Assembly: GCA_934589675.1 (NCBI GenBank)
Contig: CAKTOF010000025.1
Location: 1-18,286, forward strand
Origin: an uncultured Oscillospiraceae bacterium
GTDB lineage: Bacteria; Bacillota; Clostridia; Oscillospirales; Oscillospiraceae
Direction: 5' to 3'
Length of the DNA: 18,286 nucleotides
Position 1 is the first letter of the stretch. Each line of letters starts with the position of its first letter. This document shows positions 5,296 through 12,605 of this stretch, in pieces. The notes under the pieces are model-generated. The model saw nothing but the letters and a program-made list of their open reading frames with translations, was not told where the DNA came from and made no database searches. The position numbers and the translations under genes are program-made.

Positions 5296-8200
5296 ATGAA
5301 ACGACGCATCACAAAGTGCCTGTGGCTGCTGCTGGCCGGCTGCCTGCTGCTGGCGCTGGCCGGGACGGCGGCTGCGGCCGATCCGATCCGATATGAAGTG
5401 AGCACGGCGGCCGAGCTTGCCGAGGCCGCGCTGGCGGTCAACGCCGCCGGCGGCGAGGCGGAGATCGTCCTCAAGGAGGACATCACCCTGAGCAAGGCCG
5501 CATGGCAGGCCGCCGCCGGCCTGCCCGCCAGCGACTACGCCCTGCTCTTCACGCAGGGCACCGTCACCCTCCTCGGCGAGGGGCACAGCATCACGGCGGA
5601 CGCCGCCGCGCACCGCGGCATCAACGTCAGCGGCAGCGCCGTGCTGAATTTGGGCAAGCCCGGCTACGGGCAGAGCCTGACCATCCGGGGCGGCGGCGGG
5701 GACGTGGTGCTGCTCAGCCCGCTGGTCGGCCTGAGCGGCGCGGCCGTGCTGAACGTCTATGACGGCGCGGCGATCCGGGACACGCTTTCGCCCAGCACGC
5801 CCGGCGGCGTGCAGCTGTCGGGCACCGCCGAGCTCAACATGTACGGCGGCGTGATCGAAAACTGCAACAACTCTGCCTCCGTCGCCGGCGGCGTCGTTGT
5901 GGACGGGGCGGCGGTCTTTCGCCTCTGCGGCGGCACCATCCGCAGCTGCAAGGGCTTCGGCGGCGCCGTCGTCATCGGCAGTCAGGGCCGCATGGAGTTC
6001 AGCGCTGGCCTCATCGAGGACTGCGAGAGCCTGAGCTGCGGCGGCGCCATCCTGCTGGAAGGCTCCGCGCCCATCTATTACGGCGGCTCCGCCGCGGGGC
6101 CGGTCATCCCCGCCCTGCGCATGACGGGCGGCACCATCCGCAACTGTAAGGCCGTCACCCCCAGCAGCAGCTACACGGCACAGTACGGCGGCGGCGTGGC
6201 GCTCTACGCCAATGACGCGACGGCGGAGCTGACCGGCGGCGCCATCACCGGCTGCAAGGCAGCCGAGAGCGGGGGCGGCGCGGCCTGCCTGTTCGGGACG
6301 CTTACCATAGATGGCTGCGCCATCTATGACAACACCGCCGCCGACTCGGCGGACGACGTGTTTAACTACCGCGGAGGCGGCACGCTCACGCTCGGCGCGC
6401 TGCCGGACGGCCTGACCCTCACCGCCACGGGAAAGCCCATCGACGGCTGGTACCGGGACAGAAGCGGCACAAACCGGCGCTGGAGCTACCTGTATGACAA
6501 CACGCCGGCGGCCATCATGACGCAGGGCGCGCTCACCGCCTCCACGCGGGAGCATACCATCAAGGCCGCGCACGGGGCATACTACACCGTCACCTATGAC
6601 CTCGGCGGCGGCACGGGCGCGGGCTACGACCCGGTGTCCGTGGCCAAGGGCACGCGGCATCCGCTCCTGCCCGCGCCCGCCAGAGACGGCCATGTGTTCA
6701 CCGGCTGGAAGGTCGGGAGCACGGTCAGGCGGCCCGGAGAGACGATCGCCGTCAACGCCGCCGTCACGGCCTACGCCCAGTGGCTCACCGTGGACGAGTG
6801 GATTGGGCAGCGGCTGAACATCCGGGTGGACGTGGACGTGGACGTCAGCGTGGCCATCGGCACGGATCAGCAGCAGCAGCAGATCTCCGCGGACGTGAGC
6901 GAGGAGAGCCGGGCGTGGCTGCGCGCGCAGGTGGAGGAGTGGATCCGCGCGCTGCTGGCGCAGGGCGCGCCGCCGGAGCTTGACGCGGAGCACGCGGCCA
7001 TGCTCCTCCGGCTGCTTTCTGCCGGCGCGGACAGCGTCGACGTGACGCTGACCGTCGGCGTCCGCCTCACGGGAGACCCCGACGAGGGCGAGCTGGCGCT
7101 TTTATCGCCGCACATGGACGGGAGCGAGACGGCGCAGGTGTGGCAGCTGACGGTGGAGCTGGGCGCCGAGGCGAAAATGGCCGGCAGCGCCGCCGCCTTT
7201 GACAGGGTCGACCGCTTCCCCATCCACGAGCTGGATGAGCCGGCGGACATCTGCCTGACCACCGGGCAGAGCTACGCCGGCCTGACCGTCCGGGTGCTCT
7301 ACATCCACGGCGGCGCAGTCCGCGAGGCGGTGTCCTGGGTCGACGCGGGCGCGGGCGCGGTCGTCATTCTGGCGCGGGAGTTCTCGCCCTACGTCATCCT
7401 CAGCAAGCCGGCGTCCGGCGGCGGCGGAGGCGGCGCGCCCACGCACTACGCGCTCTCCTATTCCACGGACGGCGGCACCGTCTATCCCGATGAGCTGCAT
7501 CCGGCGGGCAGCGTCGTCACGCTTGAAAAAATGCCCGTCCGGCCGGGCCATATCTTCACCGGCTGGTACGCCGAGCCGTCGCTGACGACGCGGCTGGACA
7601 GCGTCCATATGACGACGGCCAGGACGGTCCACGCCGGCTGGATGGCCGCGCCCATCCCGGCGTGGCTCGACGGCGACGGCCACATCGCCTATGTCTACGG
7701 CTACCGCGACGGCTATGTCCGGCCGCAGCGCAACATCACCCGCGCCGAGGTGGCCGCCATCTTCTACCGCCTGCTGCGGCCTGAGGTCCGGGCGGAGTAT
7801 GCGTCGGAGAAAAGTCCCTTCGCCGACGTGCCGGACACGGCGTGGTGCGCCGCGGAGATCGCCACGCTGGCGCGGATGGGCATCTTCAACGGCAAGACGG
7901 CCGACACCTTCGCCCCGGCCGCCCCGATCACGCGGGCGGAATTCGCCGCCGTCTGCGCGCGCTTTGACCGCAGCGGCACGCAGGCCGCGGGCGCCGGCTT
8001 TACCGACATCGCCGGGCACTGGGCGCAGGAGCAGATCCTGCGCGCCGCCGCGCTCGGCTGGGTGCACGGCTATTCCGACGGCCGCTTCGCGCCGGACGAC
8101 CCCATCACCCGCGCGGAGGCGGTCACGATGATCAACCGCGTGCTGCGCCGCGACCCGGCCGGCGCGGGCGACCTGCTCGCGGGCATGAAGCGCTGGCCGG

Positions 8201-8319
8201 ACAATCCGGAGAGCGCGTGGTACTATCTGGCGATGCAGGAGGCGACCAACGGCCACGAGTACCGGCGCGCGGACGACGGCCATGAGCAGTGGACCGCGCT
8301 GACCGGGCAGCAGCCGTAG
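5296..8319 (+). CDS. Secreted surface protein: beta-helix repeats, InlB-type repeats and three SLH domains
   Basis: The 1007-residue protein is expected to be exported and held non-covalently on the cell wall. A signal peptide (residues 1-28; KRR then a Leu-rich core and AGTAAAA) is followed by a Gly- and Cys-containing repeat region (about 88-350) with recurring units like LTGGAITGCKA and MTGGTIRNCKA, typical of a right-handed parallel beta-helix. An InlB/Listeria-Bacteroides repeat (about 430-497, YTVTYDLGGGTGAG to FTGWKV and AQW) and a second one (718-782, FTGWYAE and HAGW) flank a less recognisable region; a Gly6 linker lies at 708-713. Three SLH domains follow (about 783-830, 841-891, 901-953) with motifs ITRAEVAAIFYRL, ITRAEFAAVC and ITRAEAVTMINRVL. 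SLH domains generally bind pyruvylated secondary wall polymer. Start: AAGGAGG precedes the ATG. The ligand or role (adhesin, structural) cannot be named. Confidence 0.92.
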   Translation: MKRRITKCLWLLLAGCLLLALAGTAAAADPIRYEVSTAAELAEAALAVNAAGGEAEIVLKEDITLSKAAWQAAAGLPASDYALLFTQGTVTLLGEGHSITADAAAHRGINVSGSAVLNLGKPGYGQSLTIRGGGGDVVLLSPLVGLSGAAVLNVYDGAAIRDTLSPSTPGGVQLSGTAELNMYGGVIENCNNSASVAGGVVVDGAAVFRLCGGTIRSCKGFGGAVVIGSQGRMEFSAGLIEDCESLSCGGAILLEGSAPIYYGGSAAGPVIPALRMTGGTIRNCKAVTPSSSYTAQYGGGVALYANDATAELTGGAITGCKAAESGGGAACLFGTLTIDGCAIYDNTAADSADDVFNYRGGGTLTLGALPDGLTLTATGKPIDGWYRDRSGTNRRWSYLYDNTPAAIMTQGALTASTREHTIKAAHGAYYTVTYDLGGGTGAGYDPVSVAKGTRHPLLPAPARDGHVFTGWKVGSTVRRPGETIAVNAAVTAYAQWLTVDEWIGQRLNIRVDVDVDVSVAIGTDQQQQQISADVSEESRAWLRAQVEEWIRALLAQGAPPELDAEHAAMLLRLLSAGADSVDVTLTVGVRLTGDPDEGELALLSPHMDGSETAQVWQLTVELGAEAKMAGSAAAFDRVDRFPIHELDEPADICLTTGQSYAGLTVRVLYIHGGAVREAVSWVDAGAGAVVILAREFSPYVILSKPASGGGGGGAPTHYALSYSTDGGTVYPDELHPAGSVVTLEKMPVRPGHIFTGWYAEPSLTTRLDSVHMTTARTVHAGWMAAPIPAWLDGDGHIAYVYGYRDGYVRPQRNITRAEVAAIFYRLLRPEVRAEYASEKSPFADVPDTAWCAAEIATLARMGIFNGKTADTFAPAAPITRAEFAAVCARFDRSGTQAAGAGFTDIAGHWAQEQILRAAALGWVHGYSDGRFAPDDPITRAEAVTMINRVLRRDPAGAGDLLAGMKRWPDNPESAWYYLAMQEATNGHEYRRADDGHEQWTALTGQQP

Positions 8320-8341
8320 GGAAACATTCAGAAATACCGGC

Positions 8342-8370
8342 AAAGGGGCCCCGTCCGGGGCCCCTTTTTT
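8342..8370 (+). terminator. Intrinsic terminator of the SLH gene
   Basis: AAAGGGGCCCCG and CGGGGCCCCTTT form a perfect stem around a TC loop and end in six Ts, 22 bases after the stop codon. Confidence 0.93.
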
Positions 8371-8383
8371 GCGCCGGAGGTGA

Positions 8384-8421
8384 AAAAACCGCCGCTTCCC
8401 ATCCGGGAGGCGGCGGTTTTG
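8384..8421. terminator. Second hairpin, possible bidirectional terminator
   Basis: A 16-bp stem (8385-8400 with 8405-8420, one G-T pair) is flanked by A-runs on the left and Ts on the right, so it could end transcripts from either side, including minus-strand transcription from the tRNA. Confidence 0.7.
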
Positions 8422-8461
8422 CAATGCGGGAGAAGCCGAACAGCCCGCCGATCACGTCCCA

Positions 8462-8497
8462 CCAAATGCGAGCCCAGCGTCAGCGGGTCGCATTTGG
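8462..8497. repeat. Long hairpin of unknown role beside the tRNA
   Basis: CCAAATGCGA (8462-8471) and TCGCATTTGG (8488-8497) are perfect 10-bp inverted arms, with GCCC and GGG extending the stem inside. No T-run follows on either strand. It is not one of the dispersed families seen in the window. Confidence 0.55.
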
Positions 8498-8539
8498 AAA
8501 GGAGGAGCAGCGGAATGAGCGCGCTCTGACTTTTTTGAT

Positions 8540-8578
8540 AAAAAAAGTCGGAGCAAGCGATAGGAAGCTTGCTCCGAC
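8540..8578 (-). terminator. Terminator of the tRNA-Gly gene
   Basis: GTCGGAGCAAGC and its complement (8547-8558 with 8567-8578) form a perfect 12-bp stem, followed on the minus strand by seven Ts (8546-8540). It begins two bases past the tRNA 3' end. Confidence 0.93.
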
Positions 8579-8579
8579 G

Positions 8580-8653
8580 TGGAGCGGGTAATGGGAGTCG
8601 AACCCACCTATCAACCTTGGGAAGGTCGCATTCTACCGATGAATTATACCCGC
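8580..8653 (-). tRNA. tRNA-Gly (anticodon CCC)
   Basis: Read on the minus strand, the acceptor stem GCGGGTA pairs with TACCCGC, the D-arm has TTCATCGGTAGAA, the anticodon stem CGACC/GGTTG holds the loop TTCCCAA (anticodon CCC, reading GGG), and the T-arm has GTGGGTTCGACTCCCAT. The 3' TCCA is encoded. Length is 74 bases including CCA. No other tRNA adjoins it. A terminator follows immediately. Confidence 0.96.
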
Positions 8654-8743
8654 ATCGTGGAAACAGTATAGCACATCGCGCGGGCGAAATCAACCGGTTT
8701 TTGACGGGAAGAAAGATCGCGGCGGCGAATTTCCGGCGCGGGG

Positions 8744-8910
8744 AAGCCTCCCCTGTGTAAGGGGAGGTGGCTCGCCGCAAGGCGAGTCGGAGGGGTTGCA
8801 GGCTTGAGGGCCTGCGGAAGGGTTCGTTCTGACGCTGCTGCAGTGCTCCGACTGACCCTACAACCCCTCAGTCGGCTTCGCCGACAGCTCCCCTTGCACA
8901 GGGGAGCCTT
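8744..8910. repeat. CCTCCCC-type MITE-like element, copy B1
   Basis: The left end (AAGCCTCCCCTGTGTAAGG) and right end (CCTTGCACAGGGGAGCCTT) are inverted repeats over about 50 bases each. The core, with GAGGGCCTGCGGAAGGGTTC and TTCTGACGCTGCTGC, is found inverted in the copy at 9314. A GGCGCG sequence flanks both ends, possibly a target duplication. Confidence 0.78.
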
Positions 8911-8963
8911 GGCGCGTGCCGGAATCGGCGCGGTCAAAAAATTTCTGAGAAATTTTTCCTGCG

Positions 8964-8983
8964 GTTGCACGTTTTCGTGCAAC
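8964..8983. promoter_or_regulatory. Perfect palindromic hairpin upstream of the phage module
   Basis: GTTGCACG (8964-8971) and CGTGCAAC (8976-8983) flank TTTT, 43 bases before the first phage gene. A second AT-rich dyad, AAATTTC/GAAATTT, lies at about 8939-8956. Either could be an operator or a leader hairpin; I see no convincing -10/-35 pair and no long T-run. Confidence 0.4.
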
Positions 8984-9026
8984 TTTGGGCGCGTGGGGAG
9001 GTACGGGTGAAAAGGGGTGAGGGCGG

Positions 9027-9284
9027 ATGGAGATCGGGAACGCGGATGTGAAGCGGCGGCTGGCGGAGCTGGCGTTCGGGCGGGCAAACGACTGCGTGCA
9101 GCTCGTGCTCGACCCGGAGGCGGACGCGGCGGGGCTGGACCTGAGCCTGCTGACGGAGGTCAGGCGCTCAGAGCGCGGGGCGGTCGAGGTGAAGCTCATC
9201 GACCGGCTCGAGGCGCTGAGGATGCTCAGCGAGCTGTGCGAGGCCGACGGCGCAGCCGCGTTTTTGCGGGAGATGGAGGAGTGA
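9027..9284 (+). CDS. Small phage protein, probable terminase small-subunit-like
   Basis: The 85-residue, soluble, acidic protein begins MEIGNADVKRRLAELAFGRANDC and contains VEVKLIDRLEALRMLSEL (about 55-72), which resembles the C-terminal part of Terminase_2-type small subunits (pattern VEVKLYDRLKALEML). No helix-turn-helix domain is present at the N-terminus, so it is half the length of typical small subunits. The small subunit normally recognises phage DNA and hands it to the ATPase. Its place directly before the large-subunit gene supports the call. The ribosome binding site is GGGGTGAG before the ATG. A 470-base repeat-filled gap separates it from the next gene, unusual for a terminase pair. 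Function is inferred from motif and position only. Confidence 0.5.
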   Translation: MEIGNADVKRRLAELAFGRANDCVQLVLDPEADAAGLDLSLLTEVRRSERGAVEVKLIDRLEALRMLSELCEADGAAAFLREMEE

Positions 9285-9313
9285 CGGGGGGCGGCGCGGC
9301 GGCGCAGAGCGCC

Positions 9314-9480
9314 AAGGCCCCCTTGTGCAAAGGGGGCTGTCGCCGTGAGGCGACTGGGGGATTGTAAGGTCGGATTTTGCGGAAGAGCAGCGTCAGGACG
9401 AACCCTTCAGCAAGCCCTCAAGCCTACAATCCCTCCGTCACGGCTTCGCCGTGCCACCTCCCTTTACACAAGGGAGGCTT
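9314..9480. repeat. CCTCCCC-type MITE-like element, copy B2 (inverted)
   Basis: The ends are AAGGCCCCCTTGTGCAAAGG and CCTTTACACAAGGGAGGCTT. The core carries AGCAGCGTCAGGACGAACCC and GCCCTCAAGCC, the reverse complement of the core of copy B1, so the element sits in opposite orientation. It lies between the two terminase genes. Confidence 0.78.
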
Positions 9481-9518
9481 TGGGTGCGGTGCGGGAAGTC
9501 GGGGGCGCTGAAAAAGAC

Positions 9519-9647
9519 CTGTCACCCTGAGCGAGCGTAAGCGAGTCGAAGGGTCTGGTTGGAAAAAACGTTTGCGCTGGAACGCGCGGGAGACTACCGC
9601 AATCGGTAGATCCTTCGACTCCGCTGCGCTCCGCGAAGACATGACAC
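9519..9647. repeat. CACCCTGAG-type repeat element, copy 2
   Basis: It starts with CTGTCACCCTGAGCGAGC and ends with TCCTTCGACTCCGCTGCG and an imperfect ATGACAC. The inner GAGACTACCGCAATCGG matches the copies at 1991 and 11197. The right arm has diverged, with GCGAAGACA in place of GCTCAGGA. Confidence 0.75.
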
Positions 9648-9682
9648 GTGTTCTCGTTTTCGCACGCCGCAATCGGCCTGGC

Positions 9683-9708
9683 GGCGGGATGGGGTCATCC
9701 CGCCCTAC
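9683..9708. repeat. Short palindromic repeat, CGCCCTAC type
   Basis: GGCGGGATG facing CATCCCGCC, ending in CTAC, is the same as the copy at 2245-2270. The family in this window also includes 11-35, 182-206, 1933-1957 and 11413-11438. Confidence 0.7.
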
Positions 9709-9754
9709 GCGGCTATGGCGGCGGGCGGCGCGATTTTGACTTAGGAGGCACACA

Positions 9755-10990
9755 TTGCACTATCGCGATTTTTCAAGCAAGCAGCGCAGGGTGCTGCGGT
9801 GGTGGCGGGGCGGGGATGCGGGGTATGACGCGATCATCTGCGACGGGGCGGTGCGGTCGGGCAAGACGCTTTGCATGGGGCTGGGATTTTTCCTGTGGGC
9901 GATGACGGACTTTTCCGGGCGGCGGTTTGCGCTGTGCGGCAAGACGATCGGGTCGCTGCGGCGCAACGTGCTCGGCGAGCTGAGCGGCAAGCTGCGCGCG
10001 CTCGGGTTTTCCGTGAAGGAAAGGCGCAGCGAGAACCGGCTGACGGTGCGCGCGGGCGGGCGGGAGAACGACTTTTATCTCTTCGGCGGGCGCGACGAGG
10101 CGTCGGCCGCGCTCATTCAGGGCATCACGCTTGCGGGCGTGCTTTTTGACGAGGTGGCGCTCATGCCGCGCTCGTTCGTCGAGCAGGCGTGCGCGCGCTG
10201 CTCCGTGGCGGGGTCAAGGCTGTGGTTCAACTGCAATCCGGAGTATCCGGCGCACTGGTTTTATAAGGAATGGATCTTGAAGGCGGACGAGCGGCGGGCG
10301 CTGTATCTCCACTTTACGATGGCGGACAATCCGTCGCTCACGCCGGAGGTGCGGGCGCGCTACGAGCGGCTTTACAGCGGCGTTTTTTACCGGCGGTTCA
10401 TTCTGGGGCAGTGGGTGGCGGCCGAGGGGCGCGTCTATGACTTCTTCGACCCGGAGGCCGCGCCGGACGCGCCGGAGGGGCCGTATGAGGCGTGGTACAT
10501 CTCGTGCGACTACGGAACGTACAACCCGGCCTCGTTCGGGCTGTGGGGAAGCTGCGGCGGGGTGTACTACAGAGTGCGCGAATTTTATTTTGACTCGCGC
10601 GAGCGCGGCTTTCAGATGACGGACGCGGAATATGTCGCGGCGCTCGGGGAGCTGGCCGGCGGGCGGGAGATCCGGGCGGTCATCGTCGATCCGTCGGCGG
10701 CGAGCTTCATCCTTGCGCTGCAGCAGGCGGGCTATTTCGTCCGGAAGGCGAACAACGACGTTCTGAGCGGCATCCGCCGGACGGCGGATCTTTTAAAGCG
10801 CGGGAGGGTCGTCGTGTGCGCGGCGTGCACAGACTGCCTGCGGGAATTTTCGCAGTACGTCTGGGACGAGCGCGGCGGCGACGCGGTGAAAAAGGAGCAC
10901 GACCACGCGATGGACGACCTTCGCTACTTCTGCATGAGCGTGCCGGAGCGCGGCGAGGCCGGGCTCGCGGCGGTGAGCGTGCGGAGGTAG
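9755..10990 (+). CDS. Phage terminase large subunit (XtmB/Terminase_3-like)
   Basis: The 411-residue protein is the DNA-packaging motor, an ATPase plus nuclease. The ATPase domain has a Walker A-type motif GAVRSGKT at residues 31-38 and Walker B GVLFDE with D132-E133; a coupling-type motif WFNCNPE lies at 157-163. The C-terminal nuclease has the acidic residues D252 (CDYGTYNP), D312 (VDPSA) and the D387/D388 pair in HDHAMDDLRY. Length is close to that of PBSX-type large subunits. The start is a TTG at 9755, preceded by AGGAGG at 6 bases; no ATG alternative at the family N-terminus is seen. All catalytic motifs are intact, so it should be functional. Both flanks are repeat-filled gaps rather than tightly coupled genes. 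Confidence 0.94.
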   Translation: MHYRDFSSKQRRVLRWWRGGDAGYDAIICDGAVRSGKTLCMGLGFFLWAMTDFSGRRFALCGKTIGSLRRNVLGELSGKLRALGFSVKERRSENRLTVRAGGRENDFYLFGGRDEASAALIQGITLAGVLFDEVALMPRSFVEQACARCSVAGSRLWFNCNPEYPAHWFYKEWILKADERRALYLHFTMADNPSLTPEVRARYERLYSGVFYRRFILGQWVAAEGRVYDFFDPEAAPDAPEGPYEAWYISCDYGTYNPASFGLWGSCGGVYYRVREFYFDSRERGFQMTDAEYVAALGELAGGREIRAVIVDPSAASFILALQQAGYFVRKANNDVLSGIRRTADLLKRGRVVVCAACTDCLREFSQYVWDERGGDAVKKEHDHAMDDLRYFCMSVPERGEAGLAAVSVRR

Positions 10991-11012
10991 GGAGGGGGCG
11001 CGCACCGCGGCA

Positions 11013-11165
11013 AATACCTCCCCTGTGCAAGGGGAGGTGGCACGCCGAAGGCGTGACGGAGGGGTTGGCGGCACGCGGCTGCGAGTTTTCGCGGCGCTCT
11101 GCAAGCTTTCAGCTCCAACCCCTCAGTCGGCTTCGCCGACAGCTCCCCTTACACAGGGGAGCTAT
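11013..11165. repeat. CCTCCCC-type MITE-like element, copy A3
   Basis: The left end AATACCTCCCCTGTGCAAGG and right end CCTTACACAGGGGAGCTAT match the family. The core (TGCGAGTTTTCGCGG and CTCTGCAAG) is related to copies A1 and A2, not B1 and B2. It starts only 22 bases after the terminase stop codon. Confidence 0.75.
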
Positions 11166-11196
11166 GGGCGCGGTGGGAAGTCGGGGGCATTATACG

Positions 11197-11331
11197 CTGT
11201 CACCCTGAGCGAGCGCAAGCGAGTCGAAGGGTCTTCCCGATTCAGGAGAACCTGCCTCAGCTTCCAGCGCCGGAACAAAACGATACACTACCGCAATCGG
11301 CAAGACCCTTCGGCTTCGCTCAGGGTGACAG
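11197..11331. repeat. CACCCTGAG-type repeat element, copy 3
   Basis: The ends CTGTCACCCTGAGCGAGC and GCTTCGCTCAGGGTGACAG are near-perfect inverted repeats. The inner part shares GCGCCGGAACA and ACTACCGCAATCGGCAAG with copy 1. This is the best preserved copy and defines the element as about 135 bases. Confidence 0.78.
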
Positions 11332-11412
11332 GGCGTTTTTGCGCTGGATCGCAATCGGTGCACCGCAATCGGCGCGGCCTTCTTTCGTTTTCGCTGGCGC
11401 GCAATTGGCTTT

Positions 11413-11438
11413 GCGGGCGGATGGTATCCGCCCCTACA
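11413..11438. repeat. Short palindromic repeat, CGCCCCTACA type
   Basis: GCGGGCGGAT and ATCCGCCC surround GGT, followed by CTACA; identical in this core to the copy at 182-206. It lies about 46 bases before the portal gene. Confidence 0.7.
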
Positions 11439-11483
11439 ATGGCGCAGCGTTTTTTTCAACAACATATCAAATGAGGTGACAAC

Positions 11484-12602
11484 ATGAAGAAAGGAACAGG
11501 AGCGGCGGCGCGGGCGGCGCAGCTGCGGAGGGCGGAAAGCGGCGGGTGGCTGGAGCGGACGGTCCGGCCGGGCGGGGCGGACGAGCGGGTCTACCGCGCG
11601 ATGCGCGAGCAGATCCCGGTGCTCGACGCGGCCGTCGGCAAGCTCGTGCGGCTGTGCGGCGGCTTTACGGTCTCGTGCGCGGACAAGGAGCGCGAGACGG
11701 CGCTGCGCAAATTTTTGAAAACCGTGCCCGTCGGGCGCGGGCAGACGGGCATCGACAGCTTCCTGACGGCGTATCTGGACAGCTTCCTCACAAGCGGGCG
11801 CGCCGTCGGCGAGATCGTGCTCTCGGGCGGGCGCATCGCGGCCGTGTGCTGGGGCGACGCGGCGAGCATCGAAATCGAGGAGGGCGAGACGCCGCTCGAC
11901 TTTTACATCTGCCAGAGAGACGGCACGGGGCAGCTGAGAAGGCTCCCTTATCAGGAGCTTTTGCTCTTTTCCGCGCGAAATCCCGAGCCGGGGCACCCCT
12001 ACGGCGTGTCGCTTTTCCGCTCGATGCCGGCGCTTGCCGACGTGCTGATGCAGATCTACCGGACGATCGGGCTGAACTGGGAGCGGGCGGGCAACGTGCG
12101 CTACGCGCTCGTCTGCAAGCCGACGGGCGAGGCCGACCGCGTCGGCGCGCAGGAGCGGGCGGCGCAGATGGCAGGCGAATGGTCGCGCGCGATGACGGCC
12201 TCACGCTCGGGCGAGGTGCGCGACTTTGTGGCCGTCGGCGACGTGGACATCCGCGTCATCGGCGCGGACGGGCCGATCCTGAACTCCGAGGTGCCGGTGC
12301 GGCAGCTGCTCGAGCAGCTCGTCGCGGCGACGGGGCTGCCGCCGTTTTTGCTCGGCCTGAGCTGGTCGAGCACCGAGCGCATGAGCGCGCAGCAGGCGGA
12401 TCTGCTCACGAGCGAGATCTGGGCCATCCGCCGCGCGGTGCAGCCGGCCATCGAGCGCGTCGTCCGGACCTATCTCGCCCTGGGCGGCTCGGCGGCGGCG
12501 TTCTCCGTTGACTGGGAGGACGTCAGCCTGCAGGACATCTTAGACGAGGCGCACGCGGCGCTCTACCGCGCGCAGGCCGAAAAATTGAAGGAGGAGAACT
12601 GA
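11484..12602 (+). CDS. Phage portal protein
   Basis: The 372-residue protein is expected to form the dodecameric ring at one capsid vertex through which DNA enters and to which the tail attaches. Family-like features are the early segment VYRAMREQIPVLDAAVGKLVRL (about 36-57), VNP-type core replaced here by FSARNPEPGHPYGVSLFRSM (about 157-176), and the helical C-terminal part LLEQLVAATGLPPFLLGLSW followed by MSAQQADLLTSEIWAIRRAV (about 275-320). It is shorter than many portals (about 450-500). The start ATG follows GAGGTG at 5 bases. The protease gene begins 3 bases after its stop. Upstream is a repeat-filled gap of about 490 bases. Placement between terminase and protease is the canonical order. 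Confidence 0.88.
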   Translation: MKKGTGAAARAAQLRRAESGGWLERTVRPGGADERVYRAMREQIPVLDAAVGKLVRLCGGFTVSCADKERETALRKFLKTVPVGRGQTGIDSFLTAYLDSFLTSGRAVGEIVLSGGRIAAVCWGDAASIEIEEGETPLDFYICQRDGTGQLRRLPYQELLLFSARNPEPGHPYGVSLFRSMPALADVLMQIYRTIGLNWERAGNVRYALVCKPTGEADRVGAQERAAQMAGEWSRAMTASRSGEVRDFVAVGDVDIRVIGADGPILNSEVPVRQLLEQLVAATGLPPFLLGLSWSSTERMSAQQADLLTSEIWAIRRAVQPAIERVVRTYLALGGSAAAFSVDWEDVSLQDILDEAHAALYRAQAEKLKEEN

Positions 12603-12605
12603 AAA

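Noticed and set aside
4936..8424. Long minus-strand open frames opposite the SLH gene
   Set aside because: Their composition is that of antisense shadows, no ribosome binding site or family motif is seen, and the plus strand has a coherent signal peptide and SLH domains.
8580..8653. tRNA-Gly as the attachment site of the phage element
   Set aside because: Phages usually integrate at a tRNA 3' end, which here faces left, away from the phage genes. No integrase or repeated copy of the tRNA 3' end was seen in the window.
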